A DNA stretch of 64,000 nt, taken from positions 71,211 to 135,210 of the forward strand of contig MU270015.1 in assembly GCA_021432635.1 (NCBI GenBank). The letters are read 5' to 3'. Made by a program: the position numbers and the translations under genes. Shown here piece by piece: positions 1-12,420 of this stretch. Origin of the DNA: Thozetella sp. PMI_491 (Eukaryota > Ascomycota > Sordariomycetes > Chaetosphaeriales > Chaetosphaeriaceae). Under the pieces are notes generated by a model that was given only the letters and a program-made list of their open reading frames with translations, was not told the origin of the DNA and searched no databases. Position 1 is the stretch's first letter. Every line of letters starts with the position of its first letter.

Positions 1-1278
1 TGACCAGGCGCCGGAGCGCGTCCCTAGTGCCGACGATGCGGCTGACCAGCGCCTCCACTTGCTGCCACTCCCGGTCTTCCTCCTGCTGCGTATTCGGCAC
101 GTGCGTGACGGCACGGGCGACCCGTGCCGTCTCCGGTGTTGGTTCCGTGGCGAGCGTCTCGAGCCCTCGGGCGATCCGGCTCGCGCGCTCCAACGCGCGG
201 GCCCACTCGTTGAAATCCTTGGCACTTGGGGCTTTCAGGTGCCATACCTCGGCGCCTGAGTCGATACTGATCTCTCGACGGCTCTCATCGGCGGCAATGG
301 CGGCAAGGCTCAAAGGGATGGCGCCCCGGAGGGCAGACGAGCTGCGGTCATGGTAGTAAGACAGGGTGCAAGTGGCAAAGTCGAGGGAGAAGAAGCGGCG
401 GGCATATCCTTGGCCCTTCTTCCTCCTACGCTTGAGCAGCGGGCCGACGTGGTATGATGACGGGGAGCCACCTTCGCTTCGTCCGGCGACGGACAAGGCG
501 CGACCACCGGCCGGGTGGCTGTGGAGGCTGTCAAGAGATTCGGAGGTCATGGCGGCTAGGCGTGGGCTGTTGTGTTTTCCCAAGCTTGTCTTACTCGTGC
601 TGGCTGCACCGGGACCGACCTGGAGATTGGGCAAATGGTGCGCTGTCTGCGGTGGCGCACCCGTCGGATAAGTCAGTAGCACAAATGTGGCATTCTTGGA
701 CGTCTGTTTGGAAAAGGTGTTGTCAAAAACAAGACCGAACATGCCGCCGCTGGTGACGTCGTAGGTACCCATCGACACCTTGTCGGCATCACATTTGCCG
801 TGCCACTTGACTGGTATAAAGCCTTTCTTGCCTAGCTGCTCCTGCGCGGTGCTGGCGTCTTTTTTGGTGAACCGGCCGGTCTTGTTCTCCGCCGTGGCGT
901 CGGAGGGGGTCTGAGTGAGGGATGCTGCATCTGGAGTGCTAGGCTGGCTGTCCGGGGTGTGTGAAGTCAGGTTGGTGGCGCCGCTCCCCGGGTGTTTGAC
1001 GATGCCGAAGTTTCTGTAGACGGGTCTCCTGTCAGCACGGGATCGGGGAGAACAGCGGCGGAGGCCCGCCGTCTGGGAGGGGTGAGGGGCTTTACATGGA
1101 CTTTTTGTGAGGTTGGACGCTCCATGATATAGTGTGGCCTTCATCGACCCTGACCCATCGGATGATGTAGGACTGCAGCCGCAGTTAGCACATGGCAGGC
1201 TCGGACACGACCGGCGAACCGGCGAGTTTGTTGCCGTCTTGCCTTGCTGTGTATCTCCAGCTGCTCGATGCCGGCCAT
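1..1278 (-). CDS. osh3: Oxysterol-binding protein, Osh3 type (partial, C-terminus off the left edge)
   Basis: Osh3-class lipid-transfer proteins carry sterol/PI4P between ER and plasma membrane. Read on minus, exons 1278-1243, 1172-1096 and 1013-<1 give about 375 residues. The N-terminus (MAGIEQLEIHSK, then SYIIRWVRVDEGHTISWS) and the following INFGIVKHPG block are the GOLD-like domain typical of fungal Osh3. A low-complexity Ser/Pro linker follows. A PH domain starts near residue 226 (GYARRFFSLDFATCTLSYYH and the DFNEWARALE helix). The FFAT motif and ORD ligand domain would lie beyond base 1. Intron 2 (1095-1014) is GT-AG. Intron 1 (1242-1173) has a GC donor (AAG/GCAAGA), chosen because it joins HSK to SYIIRW as in relatives from memory. 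Identity is firm; the exact first intron is an inference. Confidence 0.88.
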
Positions 1279-2653
1279 GGTGCCGTGCCACCGCGGGAAC
1301 GGTGTAGGGGGGGCAGGACCGTCACGGAATACACAGAAAGGGAACGAGAACGACGGCGGATAGTCGAGGCGTGCGATAGAAAATGTAGGGACAGGGAGCC
1401 CGATCTAGTTTGCTGGGAGCTGCTGGTAGCTGGATCGAGCGATCTGGCGGGCCGGTCGGAGCAGGCAGCTGATGAAGGGGGGGTTCGACCATGCACGCGA
1501 TTCCGGGGGCGGTGGTCAATGGTCCATCGCAAGAGAGAGTCTGCCGCGTAACCGACGGTGGTTCTTGCGGCCTCGGCGGCCTCTGATTCAACAGGATGGA
1601 GCGGTGGTGAAGACTGGAGAACTAAGAGGAGGAAGAGGCGGAGGGCGAAACCTACCGCAAATCACCCGTGGAATTTGGGTTCGGGCCAGTCAGTGCTGGC
1701 GCTGGTGGGTAATCCTCTGGACACCTTGCCAGCCGCGCGCCACGCTCCCAGTTGATCTAGCTGGGCTGTGTGGGCAAGCGGGCCGGCACTAGTTAGTTAA
1801 TGTGTCAGCCTTGAAGCGGCACTCAAAGACCGCGTCTGACCGGCGACCCTTCCCGCCCCGTTTTAACCAAGGCGCCCTTCACCCACCTTGCAGCGCCCGT
1901 TGGTTCTGCTCGCACCATAGACCCCGAATGAAGGAGAGTGGATGCGTGCGGGGAGATCAATGCGCCAATCTTCGCCCCTGGGAGTCTGTATTAGGACCCT
2001 AGGATGCTTCCATGCCAAGGCAAGCTTGGTTGGCGCTGGCGTTCAGGTGGCGGTGCATCAGCGAGAGAGTACATGGACTTTGATGGATTGACTTCGGACA
2101 AGTTTTGGGACGTGGCGCAGTGGTGAATGAGGTGAACCAGGCCTGTATTTGTTAGAATGCAATGGATTTGGATCAACATATTTGGGGTGCGGAAGAGGAG
2201 GTTATTGGATACAGGTGTGTGCCTATGCTATCTCGGGCCCTCCTACTTTGCGACGGTCGCTGGTACCTTTCCACCCGCTATCACCACTTCAATCTTGCCT
2301 ATGGGGGTACGACAGTAACAAGAGGCTGGAGAGAAGGACGGCTTATGGATTTGAACCGAGATACTGTGTAGTGTAAATGGGTGTGCTCGTGAGAGGGCGC
2401 GAAGGGAGTGTGAGTAGGGTAGGGAGTAATTGGGACGGAAGCTCCTAGGTAGCCGCCCTCGAAGAGCCTCCCTCCTAGCGAAGGTGCCCGCCTCGTCCTG
2501 TCTCCCCCCTTTTCTTATTTATTCTAGTTTACAGCCCTGGCCTAATCAAAAAACCACGTCTCGCGCTGAGCCGGGAGCCAGGCCTCTCTACCTAGTCCCG
2601 AAACTGGCCGTCTTGCAAGACCCCATCCACCATTGGCTACCGCCTACACGCTT
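1279..2653. other. Intergenic: osh3 upstream region and spt6 3' flank
   Basis: I see no supported gene here. Open frames are short, overlap on both strands and show no conserved domain. The left part is the promoter and leader of osh3. The right part is the spt6 3' flank and contains a minus-strand AATAAA. Confidence 0.6.
2518..2523 (-). terminator. Candidate poly(A) signal of spt6
   Basis: TTTATT on plus reads AATAAA on minus, about 130 nt downstream of the spt6 stop codon. Position and sequence fit a cleavage/polyadenylation signal; no transcript data support it. Confidence 0.4.
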
Positions 2654-5600
2654 TCACCTCCCCGCGGCCTGCATCTTCAGGCTCTCGTTTTGGTGGCGCA
2701 ACTTAAACCCATTGCAGAGTGCCCGCATGTCCGGATATTGACTCTTCATCAGCTCGTACGCGTGGGGGACCACGCGCACCACCCAAGCGTTCACCCTCGA
2801 GCTTCGGTTGGCCTTAAAGCACAAGAAGAAATAGCCCGGATGCTTGGGGTCGATGCAGAATGCGTACGCTGACCGAGTAGGGTTGGCGTCGACATATGTT
2901 GTCAGCCATTTTTCTATTGCAGAGAGGTTAGCAGAGTTGCAAACGCACCGTCCGGCCCAAGTTACTTTAGTGGTTGAGCGAAAGGTTTGAAATGGCGCGG
3001 CCTAACTTACCGAGGTCTGCACGCGAGCCCTTCTGGAACTTTTCGTGTTGCATCAATTCCTCGGCCTTGCGAGCCATGGCCTTGACATGGTCGACAATAA
3101 GCTCGTCTAGGTCCGTGTAAGTATACTTGGCGCCGACTCTTAAGGTTCGCCCCACTGAGAATTCGTTTTCCTTCTGGAGTTCTAGCACATCAATGTGCTG
3201 ATACACCCCATCAGCTACCTTCCAAGTGATGGCCAGGTGGTCGTTGCCCTTGGACGATGGCCGGATCACAACCTCGCCTGGTGGCCGTCCACCCAAGTAT
3301 TCTTCGGCCTGGATGCCGTTGAAAGGCCGGAACAGGGGGTGCTTGATGACGCGCTGGGTGCGGCCGGTAGTTTTATCCTTTTCGCGCAGCTCTTCTCTGT
3401 CCTCATTCTCCAACTTGGAGTCCCACTGCCCGGGGATCTGATCTCGGTGCCGCCGGAAAGGCCGTCGTAGCTCTTCCTCCCTCAGTGAGAGCTTAGCCAT
3501 CAGATCCTTGCGGTTGAGCTCGATTAGCTTTGCTTGCGCCGTCTGGCCTACGTGAAGGACGTCCTTGATTGAGTGGCGGTGCGACACCTCGTGCCCTTCA
3601 ATGCGGCCTTCGATACCGCAATCCAACTTGACTATGGCGAAATCATCTTTGACGACCCGTACGTTGACCGGGATCACCATCCCCTCGCAGAGCGAATCTC
3701 TGTTCTCGGCGGTAAACATGGTGAAGACTTGCTCCGGCGCGAGCGGGTTGTGGAAATTTTTGCGTAGCTCCTCGTAGGGGATCTGCAGCTCGGCCCGGAT
3801 CGTCTCGAGGGTTGTCCGCTTGCGCTGGGAGTACTTCTCTTCGAGCTGCTCGGCATACTCCTCCAGGATTAACTCGTTAACCTTCTCCTGCTCGTCCTCT
3901 TTGAAGAGCTTCCGAACGATAGCAGCCGGCCCGTTCTCGTCTGTCTCGGCCTTGACATCCTCCTCGTCGAGCGCCAGGGCATCGGCAGCCACCTTGCGAG
4001 CGAGGTCGTAGTCCTCGGGATGTATGCGCGTGTTGTCGAGCGGGTCTGAGTCGGGGTTGGTGGTATCATATTCGATGTATAGGAAGCTCGCGCTGTTCTT
4101 CCACACGCGTGGCCCAAGCACTGGTAGCTTGTGACGCTCAGGGTCTCCGACAAGTTCGTCACGGGAGTTGACAACACCCCCGTTGGCGTTGATGCCTTTG
4201 ATGAGCAAGGTGGCCTTGCGGGGCCCCAAGCCGGAGACATAGGGTAGGAGGTTGGCTGTGTAGGCATCGCCCATTGCTTCGTTGATGTCAACGCCGCAAA
4301 GGTTGACCATATCAACCATAGCCGTCTCAAGGTGTCGGAGTAGCTTATCCTGCGGTAGATACTGCTGGTATGGGTGAATAGAGAGAGAAGCTACATCCTT
4401 GCCGAGGGCAGCGTACTCCTTCATGGGGTTCTGCAAGTACCGCGCCAAGGCGATACAGTATCGCGTGAGCGAGCTCGAAGCCGGGTGGTCTACAGCCGCC
4501 CTGGGGCTATCTTTGTAGAGCCGAGCCACTTCGTCATTCACGACGAGAACCTCGAGCAAGTCGCAACGGTCTTCGTTTGTCTCTGGATCTTCGTACTCTG
4601 GGCCCATGAGCCCTTTTTCACTCACTAATCCCTCGATATCCTTGACGAGCCGGTGGGTGTCGGCCGAGAAGCCTGAGACGCCAATGAGATCGGGCCGGCG
4701 CCTATTGACCAGTTCAGCAAACCTTTGACGCGCGGATTCGTCCCGGGCCAGGTTCACAAAGGTGCCTTGCTCTAGCACCCTTCCGTCCTCCTCCACCCAG
4801 GTCCAGCAAACAGGGTCCCGGTGCACGTCGCCCATGCCATTAGACATAGTCAGCACGCGTGGAGTAGTGCCTAGAGCCATACCCTTGGGCTTTTGCGGCG
4901 CCTGGTCTAGCCGCTTGAAGAACTCCTCACGACACGTCTTGAGCAGCTCTTCCTGGCAGGCGGTACGGAGGGAATCCTTGACACCTTTGGCGATGACTTT
5001 GTCCAGCTTGGCAAAGGCCATATCCAGCACCTTCTGACGCTCGGCATTCCACGCATCGGCCAAGTCGCTGAAGTTCTCGGAAGCGAAGTCGTTGAATAGC
5101 GCGCGCATGAGCTCGCTCTGGCCTTCAAGGTTTAGGCGGACCTCGACTAGGCCCTCCTCCTCTGCTTTCATCATCTTTAAAAAGATCTCGGGCCGGACTG
5201 CCAGGTCACTGATCGATTGGTTGGTGAGATACTTGATCTCATAGAAGGGGTGGGACTCGTCAATCTTGCGGAGCCCCTTCTCGGTACGGCGGCAGCTCAC
5301 CATGCCAAGGCTGTAGTAGTTGATGCGGAAATGCTTGCGCATCCGGGGACTCACAAAGAGCTCCTCGGCGTACATCTGGCGCGCAGCGCTGATGACCTGC
5401 TCGCCCGTCGTGAAGTCACCGTCCGCGAGGCTGTCGGCAAGCTCCATGGGGAGCTTACTGTCGTCCTCGGACGAAAACTTCCTACCCTCACGCAAAGCGT
5501 TCCGGGCGAGCTGGTCGGGAGAGATGCCCAAAGCACGGACAAACTTGTATGGACTGCCCCTCCTAATGCGCTCAAAAAGAGCTGTCTTCGCACCGGGGCG

Positions 5601-7174
5601 TTTGATTTCCTTAGAAGCGCCATTACTCGTAGCAGCAATGTCCTTGAGCTCCGCCGTATACTGGAAGTTGAGGTAGTCCTGCAAATCTTGAAGCTCCTCC
5701 ATGGTCGCTGCCTCGGGAATCATACTCTCCAGGACTTCGTCTTTGACCGCAGCCGCCGACTGGAGGTTCTCGAAAGACTTCTCCAGAGCATTTCGCTTCT
5801 CTACCAAGGACCGGAACTTGATATCAAGCTCGAGAATACGCCACAGGTCGTCTTGGTTGAGAAGCTTCTCGGCATCAATAATGTATTCGAGAGCCTCCGG
5901 GTCATGGTTGTAAGTGGGGTTGCGGATCTTCTTAGGGTGGATCAGATAGTCGCGTCGGTGTTGGAAGACAAAAGGCACTTCGACGCCCTCGATGACGAAG
6001 AACTCGAGTACCTTGCCGATAGCCTTCGTAAACGGGCCGTGCAAGTCGCCCTGGAGGTTCTTCTTCGGCCACATTAAGTTCGTGATCCAGCGCGCTTCTT
6101 CCTTGAATTGTTCCGTGGTCAACTGGAGATGCTGAAAGGGCTTGCGGTCAAGCTGGAAGCGCTCGGGTTCGTCGTTGACGCGTATGTCATTGTCCTCGTC
6201 AGTTAGAAGCTTCTCAGTCAGCTGAGAGGGTTCGAAGACATCTTTCAGCTCGATCGTCTGCTCTTCGCGCTCGCGATCTTGTTCCGCTTCCTCGGCCTGC
6301 AGGGCCCAGCCATAGTCTTCACCGTCGCCGAATATAGCTTCCATGTCATCGAGCGCATCTTTGTCTAGTCCCACAGTGTCGACGACGGTCCCGGCGAGCC
6401 CCCGGTCCCTGTTCGGACGGGCAACTTCCATGTCCTCTTGGCGTTGGATGCGTTCCTCGTCATCCTCGGGGTAATCGTCCTCGATGAAGCCGTCGAACTC
6501 GTCGGCAGCGGCACGATGGCTATGGCGGCCGTAAGTTCGTTCATCGTTGGCCTCCTCATCGTCGTCGGAGAAGATCTCTTCGAGCCCGCGGGGTCTCTCT
6601 ACGCCGTGGTCCTCATCCCGATGGCCGCGCTTCAGTCGCTTGAACTTGGTCTACGTGACGGAGTAAAGTGGTCAGTTGCCACGAAACATAACACCGGACA
6701 TTTCAATGGAGTAAGTGGTAGGGCAAGGTGAGGGGCGTACCTGAGCTTGTGTTTTGCGCTCCCATTCTGGGTTGGCCTCTCCAATGAGGTCAAGATCTTC
6801 CTCATCGAGCATTTCTTCCTCCTCGCGCTCGGCGCGACGGCGCTTCTTTTTCTTGTGGCGCTCCCGCGCGTCCGAATCGTCGGCTTGGTCTTCTTCCTCA
6901 TCTTCGTCGACGATGAATCCCTCGCGGATCTGTGATAGGCATCAAGGTGAGCTATGCTGGGTGCGCCAGTTGCCAAAGTGGGGGCATTCAAGAGACTCAC
7001 TCTTTGCGCCTCCTCTTCATCATCGTCGTCTTCGTCTTCCTCGCTCGAGTCGTCCATGCGATCGCGGTTCTCGCGGCGCCGCGATTTGGGTGCGTTCTCA
7101 TCGAAAGACTCGTCATCCTCCTCATCATCAAGCTCTGCCTCCGCATCGACAAGATCCCGGAGGTTTCCGCTCAT
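2654..7174 (-). CDS. spt6: Transcription elongation factor and histone chaperone Spt6
   Basis: Spt6 travels with RNA polymerase II, rebuilds nucleosomes and binds Spn1/Iws1. Exons 7174-7001, 6929-6741, 6650-3011 and 2913-2654 give 1420 residues, close to the yeast protein. The order seen is an acidic N-terminus (residues 1-120), an Spn1-binding-like motif [11 protein letters not shown] near 228, and a YqgF-like domain ([18 protein letters not shown]). Then come a helix-hairpin-helix ([19 protein letters not shown]), an S1 domain ([19 protein letters not shown]) and a tandem SH2 at the C-terminus ([20 protein letters not shown]). The last intron (3010-2914) falls inside the SH2 region and all introns are GT-AG. 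The start is ATG 7174; the frame upstream has no nearer ATG. Highly confident. Confidence 0.97.
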
Positions 7175-9897
7175 CTTGGCCACCAACTAAATTGAGTCAA
7201 GAGTCAAGAGCTTTTGGGAGGAAAGCTGGATATCGCAGGGTTGAGAGGGTGCGGCGTATAGGGTCGATGAGTTGCAGGAATTCAATTCGGTCGGATCAAG
7301 ACGAGAGAGCACCCGAGCTTCGCGACAAGACGTAGACTTCGTGGCTATTTGTTTCCTTTTTTCACCTTTGTCTTTGCCCACTCACTCGGTGCGAGAGAAG
7401 CTTGTGCTGAGCGGACAAAGCGAAAGAGGGCAATGGGGGACGAGGTAAGGGGCAGGTGAAATGGCCTGTGCTGCGAGAACATAGACGACGGATGGCCTCT
7501 TGTGTTTTTTTACTGTCGCCCGACCACTGAGCCTCTAGCTCCAAGGCTGACGTTTTTGATTGGAATTTTTTGGAGACGACGCGGGCTACTACCGGACGAC
7601 CGCGATACAGGTGAGGTAGACTCAGTTAGTGCAGAAGTCTCCTCAGCCTCGCTCCTTCCACCCTTGTAGCTCGTATAAATGCATATGTACATAAAGGAAA
7701 AGGTGCGGAGCCGCGAAATCAGGATCAGGACCCATAGCTTAAGTCAGCCAGTGCCCAAGCGTCCTCTTTTACACTAGCACTAGCATCTTAGACAGTGCGC
7801 CCACAGACAAAGCCTTCCAAGTCCTACTATAACTGAAGCCTAGGTAGGTATGTTCCCTGTTAGCTACTTACTCCGTAGTAGGCGAGGCAACAGCCCTGGA
7901 AGAAGTGTTCCCAGGCATCTGGAAACTCTGCTGCAGCAAATGGGCAATGGCACTGCCTCCGGGGCGCGTCCAGTCTCATCTAGTTCCCAAGCGGGACAAC
8001 ATCCAGTGCCTATGCGAAAGGTAAAGCCTCTCTATCATGGGTCCTTCTCTCATCGGGTCGCATGTGCTGGAGAGCCAGCTGCCGTGGACGGACTGTATCA
8101 ACCCCATCCACCAGGCGTGGCACGGTTTATGTCGCCAACTAGACCCAGAGCAGTACACTTGAGACACAAGGCCGTTTTGGGCACCAAAATCGAACGGAGC
8201 TAAGAGGGGTCCTCTAATAGCAGGTTTTCCCCCTTTCCCTTCCCAGCCCCCTTTCTTAGACCCACCTCCTGTGAAGCTCTGCATTACGAGGAATCCAGAA
8301 TCCGAACCAGATACTAGTAGCAAAGGGTCCCAGCAGAGCGAAAGGAAAAACGTACCAGTCAGTTGATGTCTGGTGTTGCCGCCGACACCACTATCGATCT
8401 GCATTAAGGGCGCTAAACCTGATCCGTCGCCATTGGCTGCAGAGGACAAGGTGACTTCTCGGGCTGTACCATTGCTGCACCAGCGCACGCCGACCAGACA
8501 GGGCATTTGGGTGAGGTCAGAGGAAACGCGACGGTGAGGGAGGGACAAAGGAACCGGTTAGCTTTCGAAGCGGCATCTCGTGTTATAGGCTCGCAGCACG
8601 GTTTGTGAAGCAAACCGCGCCGATTCAGGTCTGCCGCTCTATCGTCCTTGTCTCTTTGGGGGCGGTTTGGGCAAGCAAGGCACCTACTTGGTACACATTT
8701 GGTAAGGGAAGGGGGTCCGTACGTTAGAAGGCGCCTACTCCGTAGCATGTCGTTCCCACTCCACAATGAAAGCAACAAGGCAGGTCGAAGTGAGTGGTAG
8801 CGCCAGGGGTGGAATTACGAAGCTCGTAGTTGGTGACATGTCAAAGTACCTTGCTATTCGCGTGTATTGGGAAAGGGTCCAGCGCGCCAATCCAGGCCGC
8901 CCTGTGTTTAAAGCATACAAGGCAGGCGCTTCGCGCATCGCACCAAACCTGGGGGGGAGGGCCCATTGGGCCGCTCGAGCTGCCCCTCTCCGCCTTGGCT
9001 TGGTGCATTTCTAGGCCCCTCTTCGTCGGAGGTGTTTCGTTTCCACCCTCTGGCTCCCGGCAGGACCCCACATGGACTACACACAACTTCGCCCACACAC
9101 TCGCCCGACGTTGCTGCGAACGCCTCTTATAATTTGCCTCCCCCCGTTTCCAGCACGCGCTCGTCTGCTTGCCCTTGCCGAGCACTCCCGCCGCGCTCCT
9201 TCCTTAGGATCTCGTCCTACCACGAACAACTCCCCCCTTATTTGCTGCACTGTAGTGCCCCCGCTCCGCTCAAGGTAATCGATTTCTAGCCCCCTGTACG
9301 AGTCATTGCGGGGGGAGCAGGGAGGAGGGGGACCAGAGGGGAGTTTGGCCATCCACTCGGGAACCCCCCCCACAGGCCCATCGTGCTACTACTTCCCACC
9401 AACCCATATGCAACTCAGGAGCTTACTTCTGAAGCTAGATCGAGTCTGTTTCGTACAGAGGCAACCTGACACCAACACAATCACCACACTGTCGAACCCG
9501 ACCGCGACATCTTCCCCCCGGCAGCCTGCCAAACTAGACCAGTCGACACCGCCGCGCACCTGTATTGCTAAGCGACGCATTCGACCCCCCCTCCCCCTTT
9601 TCCCGCGATATCGACTGTCCCGACAACGATTCGGTACACCACCTCCTATTTCCTTGGAATTCAGGACTTTGCCGTCGACTACTGCCCCAAACGAATCATT
9701 TCAAGAGAAGGTTGACATCGAGCTAGCAATCCACCCACCCACCTGAAGTGGTGGCATCGGCTGGTTGTCCCGGCAGAGGATCGTGAGCATCTGTGCTCCG
9801 CTCTGACCCGCCTGCGCTGCCTCATAAACCTCTAGACTGGCTGGAACCCTTCATTCTTATCGCGGTGTCCCCTGTTCTTCTTAGGGATTCGCCCGCC
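7175..9897. other. Gene-poor divergent interval between spt6 and ste7
   Basis: About 2.7 kb without a gene I can support. A TATAAA lies at 7674-7679 and a CCTAGGTAGGTA motif at 7839-7850. From about 9050 onward the plus strand is pyrimidine-rich, as in many fungal 5' leaders, and probably belongs to the ste7 transcript. A stop-free minus frame (7976-8548) lacks an ATG at its head and has no recognisable domain. Confidence 0.55.
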
Positions 9898-11693
9898 ATG
9901 GCCGACGCTGGCTTTGCCCCGCGCTCGATGAAGCGCAAGAACCACAAAGGTCTCGCCCTTACCCCGGCCGCTCCTAAGCCCCCCCCAACGGCCGAGAATG
10001 CGCACCTGGGCCCTGCTCCCGGGACTAAAGGTGACGATAACAGTGCCCAGCTGGAGATTGGGATCGAGTTCGCCCTCGACCTCCGGCCTGAGGACCTAGA
10101 TATCATCAAGGATCTAGGTGCCGGCAACGGTGGCTCTGTGAGCAAAGTCAGGCATATCCCAACCAACACTGTCATGGCTCGCAAGGTAACAAACATACCG
10201 CCTCCTAAACGTACCGCGCATTGCCCCTATCGCTGATTCTCTCTCACTTCCGCTAGATCATCCACGTCGAGGCAAAGAGAGAAATGCGCAAGCGCATCGT
10301 CCGTGAACTTCAGATCATGCACGGGTGTCATTCGGACTACATCGTTACCTTTTACGGCGCTTTCCTCAACGACAACAACGATGTTATCATGTGCATGGAG
10401 TACATGGATGTTGGGTGAGAACCTCTACGCAGTGAATTTCGAGATGATTAGTACGTCGAGATTTTAACCGCAGGTGCTGAACAGGTCTCTCGACCGAGTG
10501 TCGCGAGTATTTGGTCCTGTTCGCGTAGATGTACTGGGCAAGATCGCCGAGGCCACCCTCGGCGGCCTGACCTACCTCTACTCGAAACACCATATCATGC
10601 ACCGCGACATCAAGCCCTCAAACATTCTCGTCAACTCACGTGGCTCCATCAAGCTGTGCGACTTCGGTGTCTCAGGAGAGCTCATCAACTCGATTGCCGA
10701 TACATTTGTGGGAACCTCGACTTACATGGCGCCGGAGAGGATCCAAGGCGAAAAGTACACTGTCAAGTCGGATGTGTGGAGTTTCGGCCTCACCGTCATG
10801 GAGCTAGCCATCGGCAAGTTTCCCTTTGCCGCCAGTGAGCAGCTCTCGGACGCCGAGAGCGCCCCTGCGGGTATTCTAGACCTCCTCCAGCAGATCGTCC
10901 ACGAGCCGGCGCCCAAGCTGCCCAAGAGCGACGCATTCCCGCCCATCCTCGAGGATATGATTCAGAAGTGCTTGTACAAGTCGCCCGATGAGCGACCGAC
11001 GCCCCAAGAGCTCTTTGTAAGCCCCTGCTCCCCCGAAGAGGCGCCCCTCAGGGGAGTGCTCGCCCCTCGGGAGAGACCTGTCGTTCTGACTGCTTGCGAC
11101 AGGACCGAGATGCATTTGTGCAGGCGGCCAAGAGAACGCCTGTGGATTTGAGAGAGTGGGCCTGCGGCCTCATGGACCGTGACAATCGCAAGTCGCACCT
11201 TGCGCCGCAGCTGTCTCCTGCGACGCAAGAGCTCCTGCGCTCTAGCGACTCACCCACGTACCAAGCCCAGCCCGACGGCACGTTGCAAACGCCGACTTCA
11301 GGTGAGATTCCCATTTTAGGGGCTTTAGTATCGCCTCGTGACCAACATGTTAGCATATCGAATCGATCCCCGGCACGGGGTGGACCAGGGATCGGTAGCC
11401 TTGGCCGCGCAGGTGGATCGTCTGTACATCCGGGATTGGGACCACGAGTAGCCACCACCAATTCGATCCCCAAGATCGGGCAGCAGGCATCGGCAGAAGA
11501 TCATAACTTTAGCAACTCTCCACACAGCGCGAGCAAGGCTACCTTTTCCCTGCCCCTCAGGCCTGTCCCAGCTGGCGTGCTGCCGCCGCCGCCGCCGCCG
11601 AAGGAAGCAACATCAGGGGAACTGAGGAGAGAGAAAGAGAGCCGTCGACAAGCAACGTTTGGGCCGCCCGTGAACGGGAATTTTGGGTTCTAG
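9898..11693 (+). CDS. ste7: MAP kinase kinase of the mating/filamentation cascade (Ste7/MEK2/Fuz7 class)
   Basis: A dual-specificity kinase that phosphorylates the Fus3/Kss1-type MAPK controlling fusion, appressoria or fruiting-body development. Exons 9898-10185, 10257-10414, 10485-11016 and 11103-11693 encode 522 residues. A MAPK-docking-like basic stretch (KRKNHKGLALTP, residues 12-23) lies near the N-terminus. The P-loop is GAGNGGSV (74-81), the catalytic lysine is K96 (VMARK), HRD is at 188-190 and DFG at 208-210. The activation loop SIADT places phosphosites at S218 and T222. The tail after about residue 345 is Ser/Pro-rich with a polyproline run, unlike the shorter Pbs2 or Mkk tails. 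Intron 2 has two AGs 11 nt apart; only the downstream one keeps the frame. Confidence 0.95.
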
Positions 11694-12420
11694 GCCTGTT
11701 GTTCAGCACGGAGATATAAAAAGAAGAGCAAAGTCGTATGGGAGGACCTTTCCTTTGCTTCCCCAAAAATACCAATTTTCCTTTAGCAAATCATTCCCTA
11801 TCTTTTGTCTACAGTATTCCCGTATTCCTCCACTCATCTCTTTCTATACACCCATGTGACCATAGTGGCAGAGCTCCTCACCATTCCTTCAGACACCCCT
11901 GTTTTGACGTTCCCTCGACCGTGGCAGCTGCAAAGGGATACGAGGCCCATGCCATGATCCCTCACTTCGGTTCTCGCCCAACACGCCTCAATTTTTTTGC
12001 CTTATATTTTATTCGCACAGGAGGTCCTTCGTGAACAGCCGGTCGTGTGCAGTGCAGACTGGCTGTATCTGGTCAACAAAGCCATATTAAAACTCGGATT
12101 CGAGCATATTAGACAGGCAAAGGAAAGCACGACATGAAGCCTAGCTCAGGTGTAGAACATTGTTAACGAGGGTGGAAGGGGAGGTGAATGAGTCCACCTT
12201 CCCAGCACATCGTCCCAGCTGGAAAGTGTAGTCAGCAGTCAGCTGTCTGCATTCACCTCAGGATAGACACAGGCAGAACGGCAAGCTGCTGGTGGTAGAT
12301 ATCTGCTATAGCCTGCAACGACCCACGCCCATCTCGTTGGCCTCTAGAATGTACAGCACGGTCTACTCCCTAGTACTAATAGATGCAGCCGTGCGTCAGC
12401 GACAGGCACGCCAACAGTGG
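11694..12420. other. Convergent intergenic region, ste7 and HAD gene 3' flanks
   Basis: The stretch holds the 3' untranslated regions of two converging genes. I see T-rich and A-rich runs (around 11716-11730 and 11995-12010) but no coding signal. Confidence 0.55.

Noticed and set aside
2336-2372. GGTTCAAATCC-like T-loop on minus
   Set aside because: The T stem pairs only two bases and there is no matching acceptor stem or A box.
5217-6077. 286-codon open frame opposite spt6
   Set aside because: Antisense shadow of a conserved coding exon in GC-rich DNA; no independent domain.
7976-8548. 190-codon minus-strand frame in the spt6-ste7 gap
   Set aside because: It has no ATG at its head, no domain and no splice partner that I could find.
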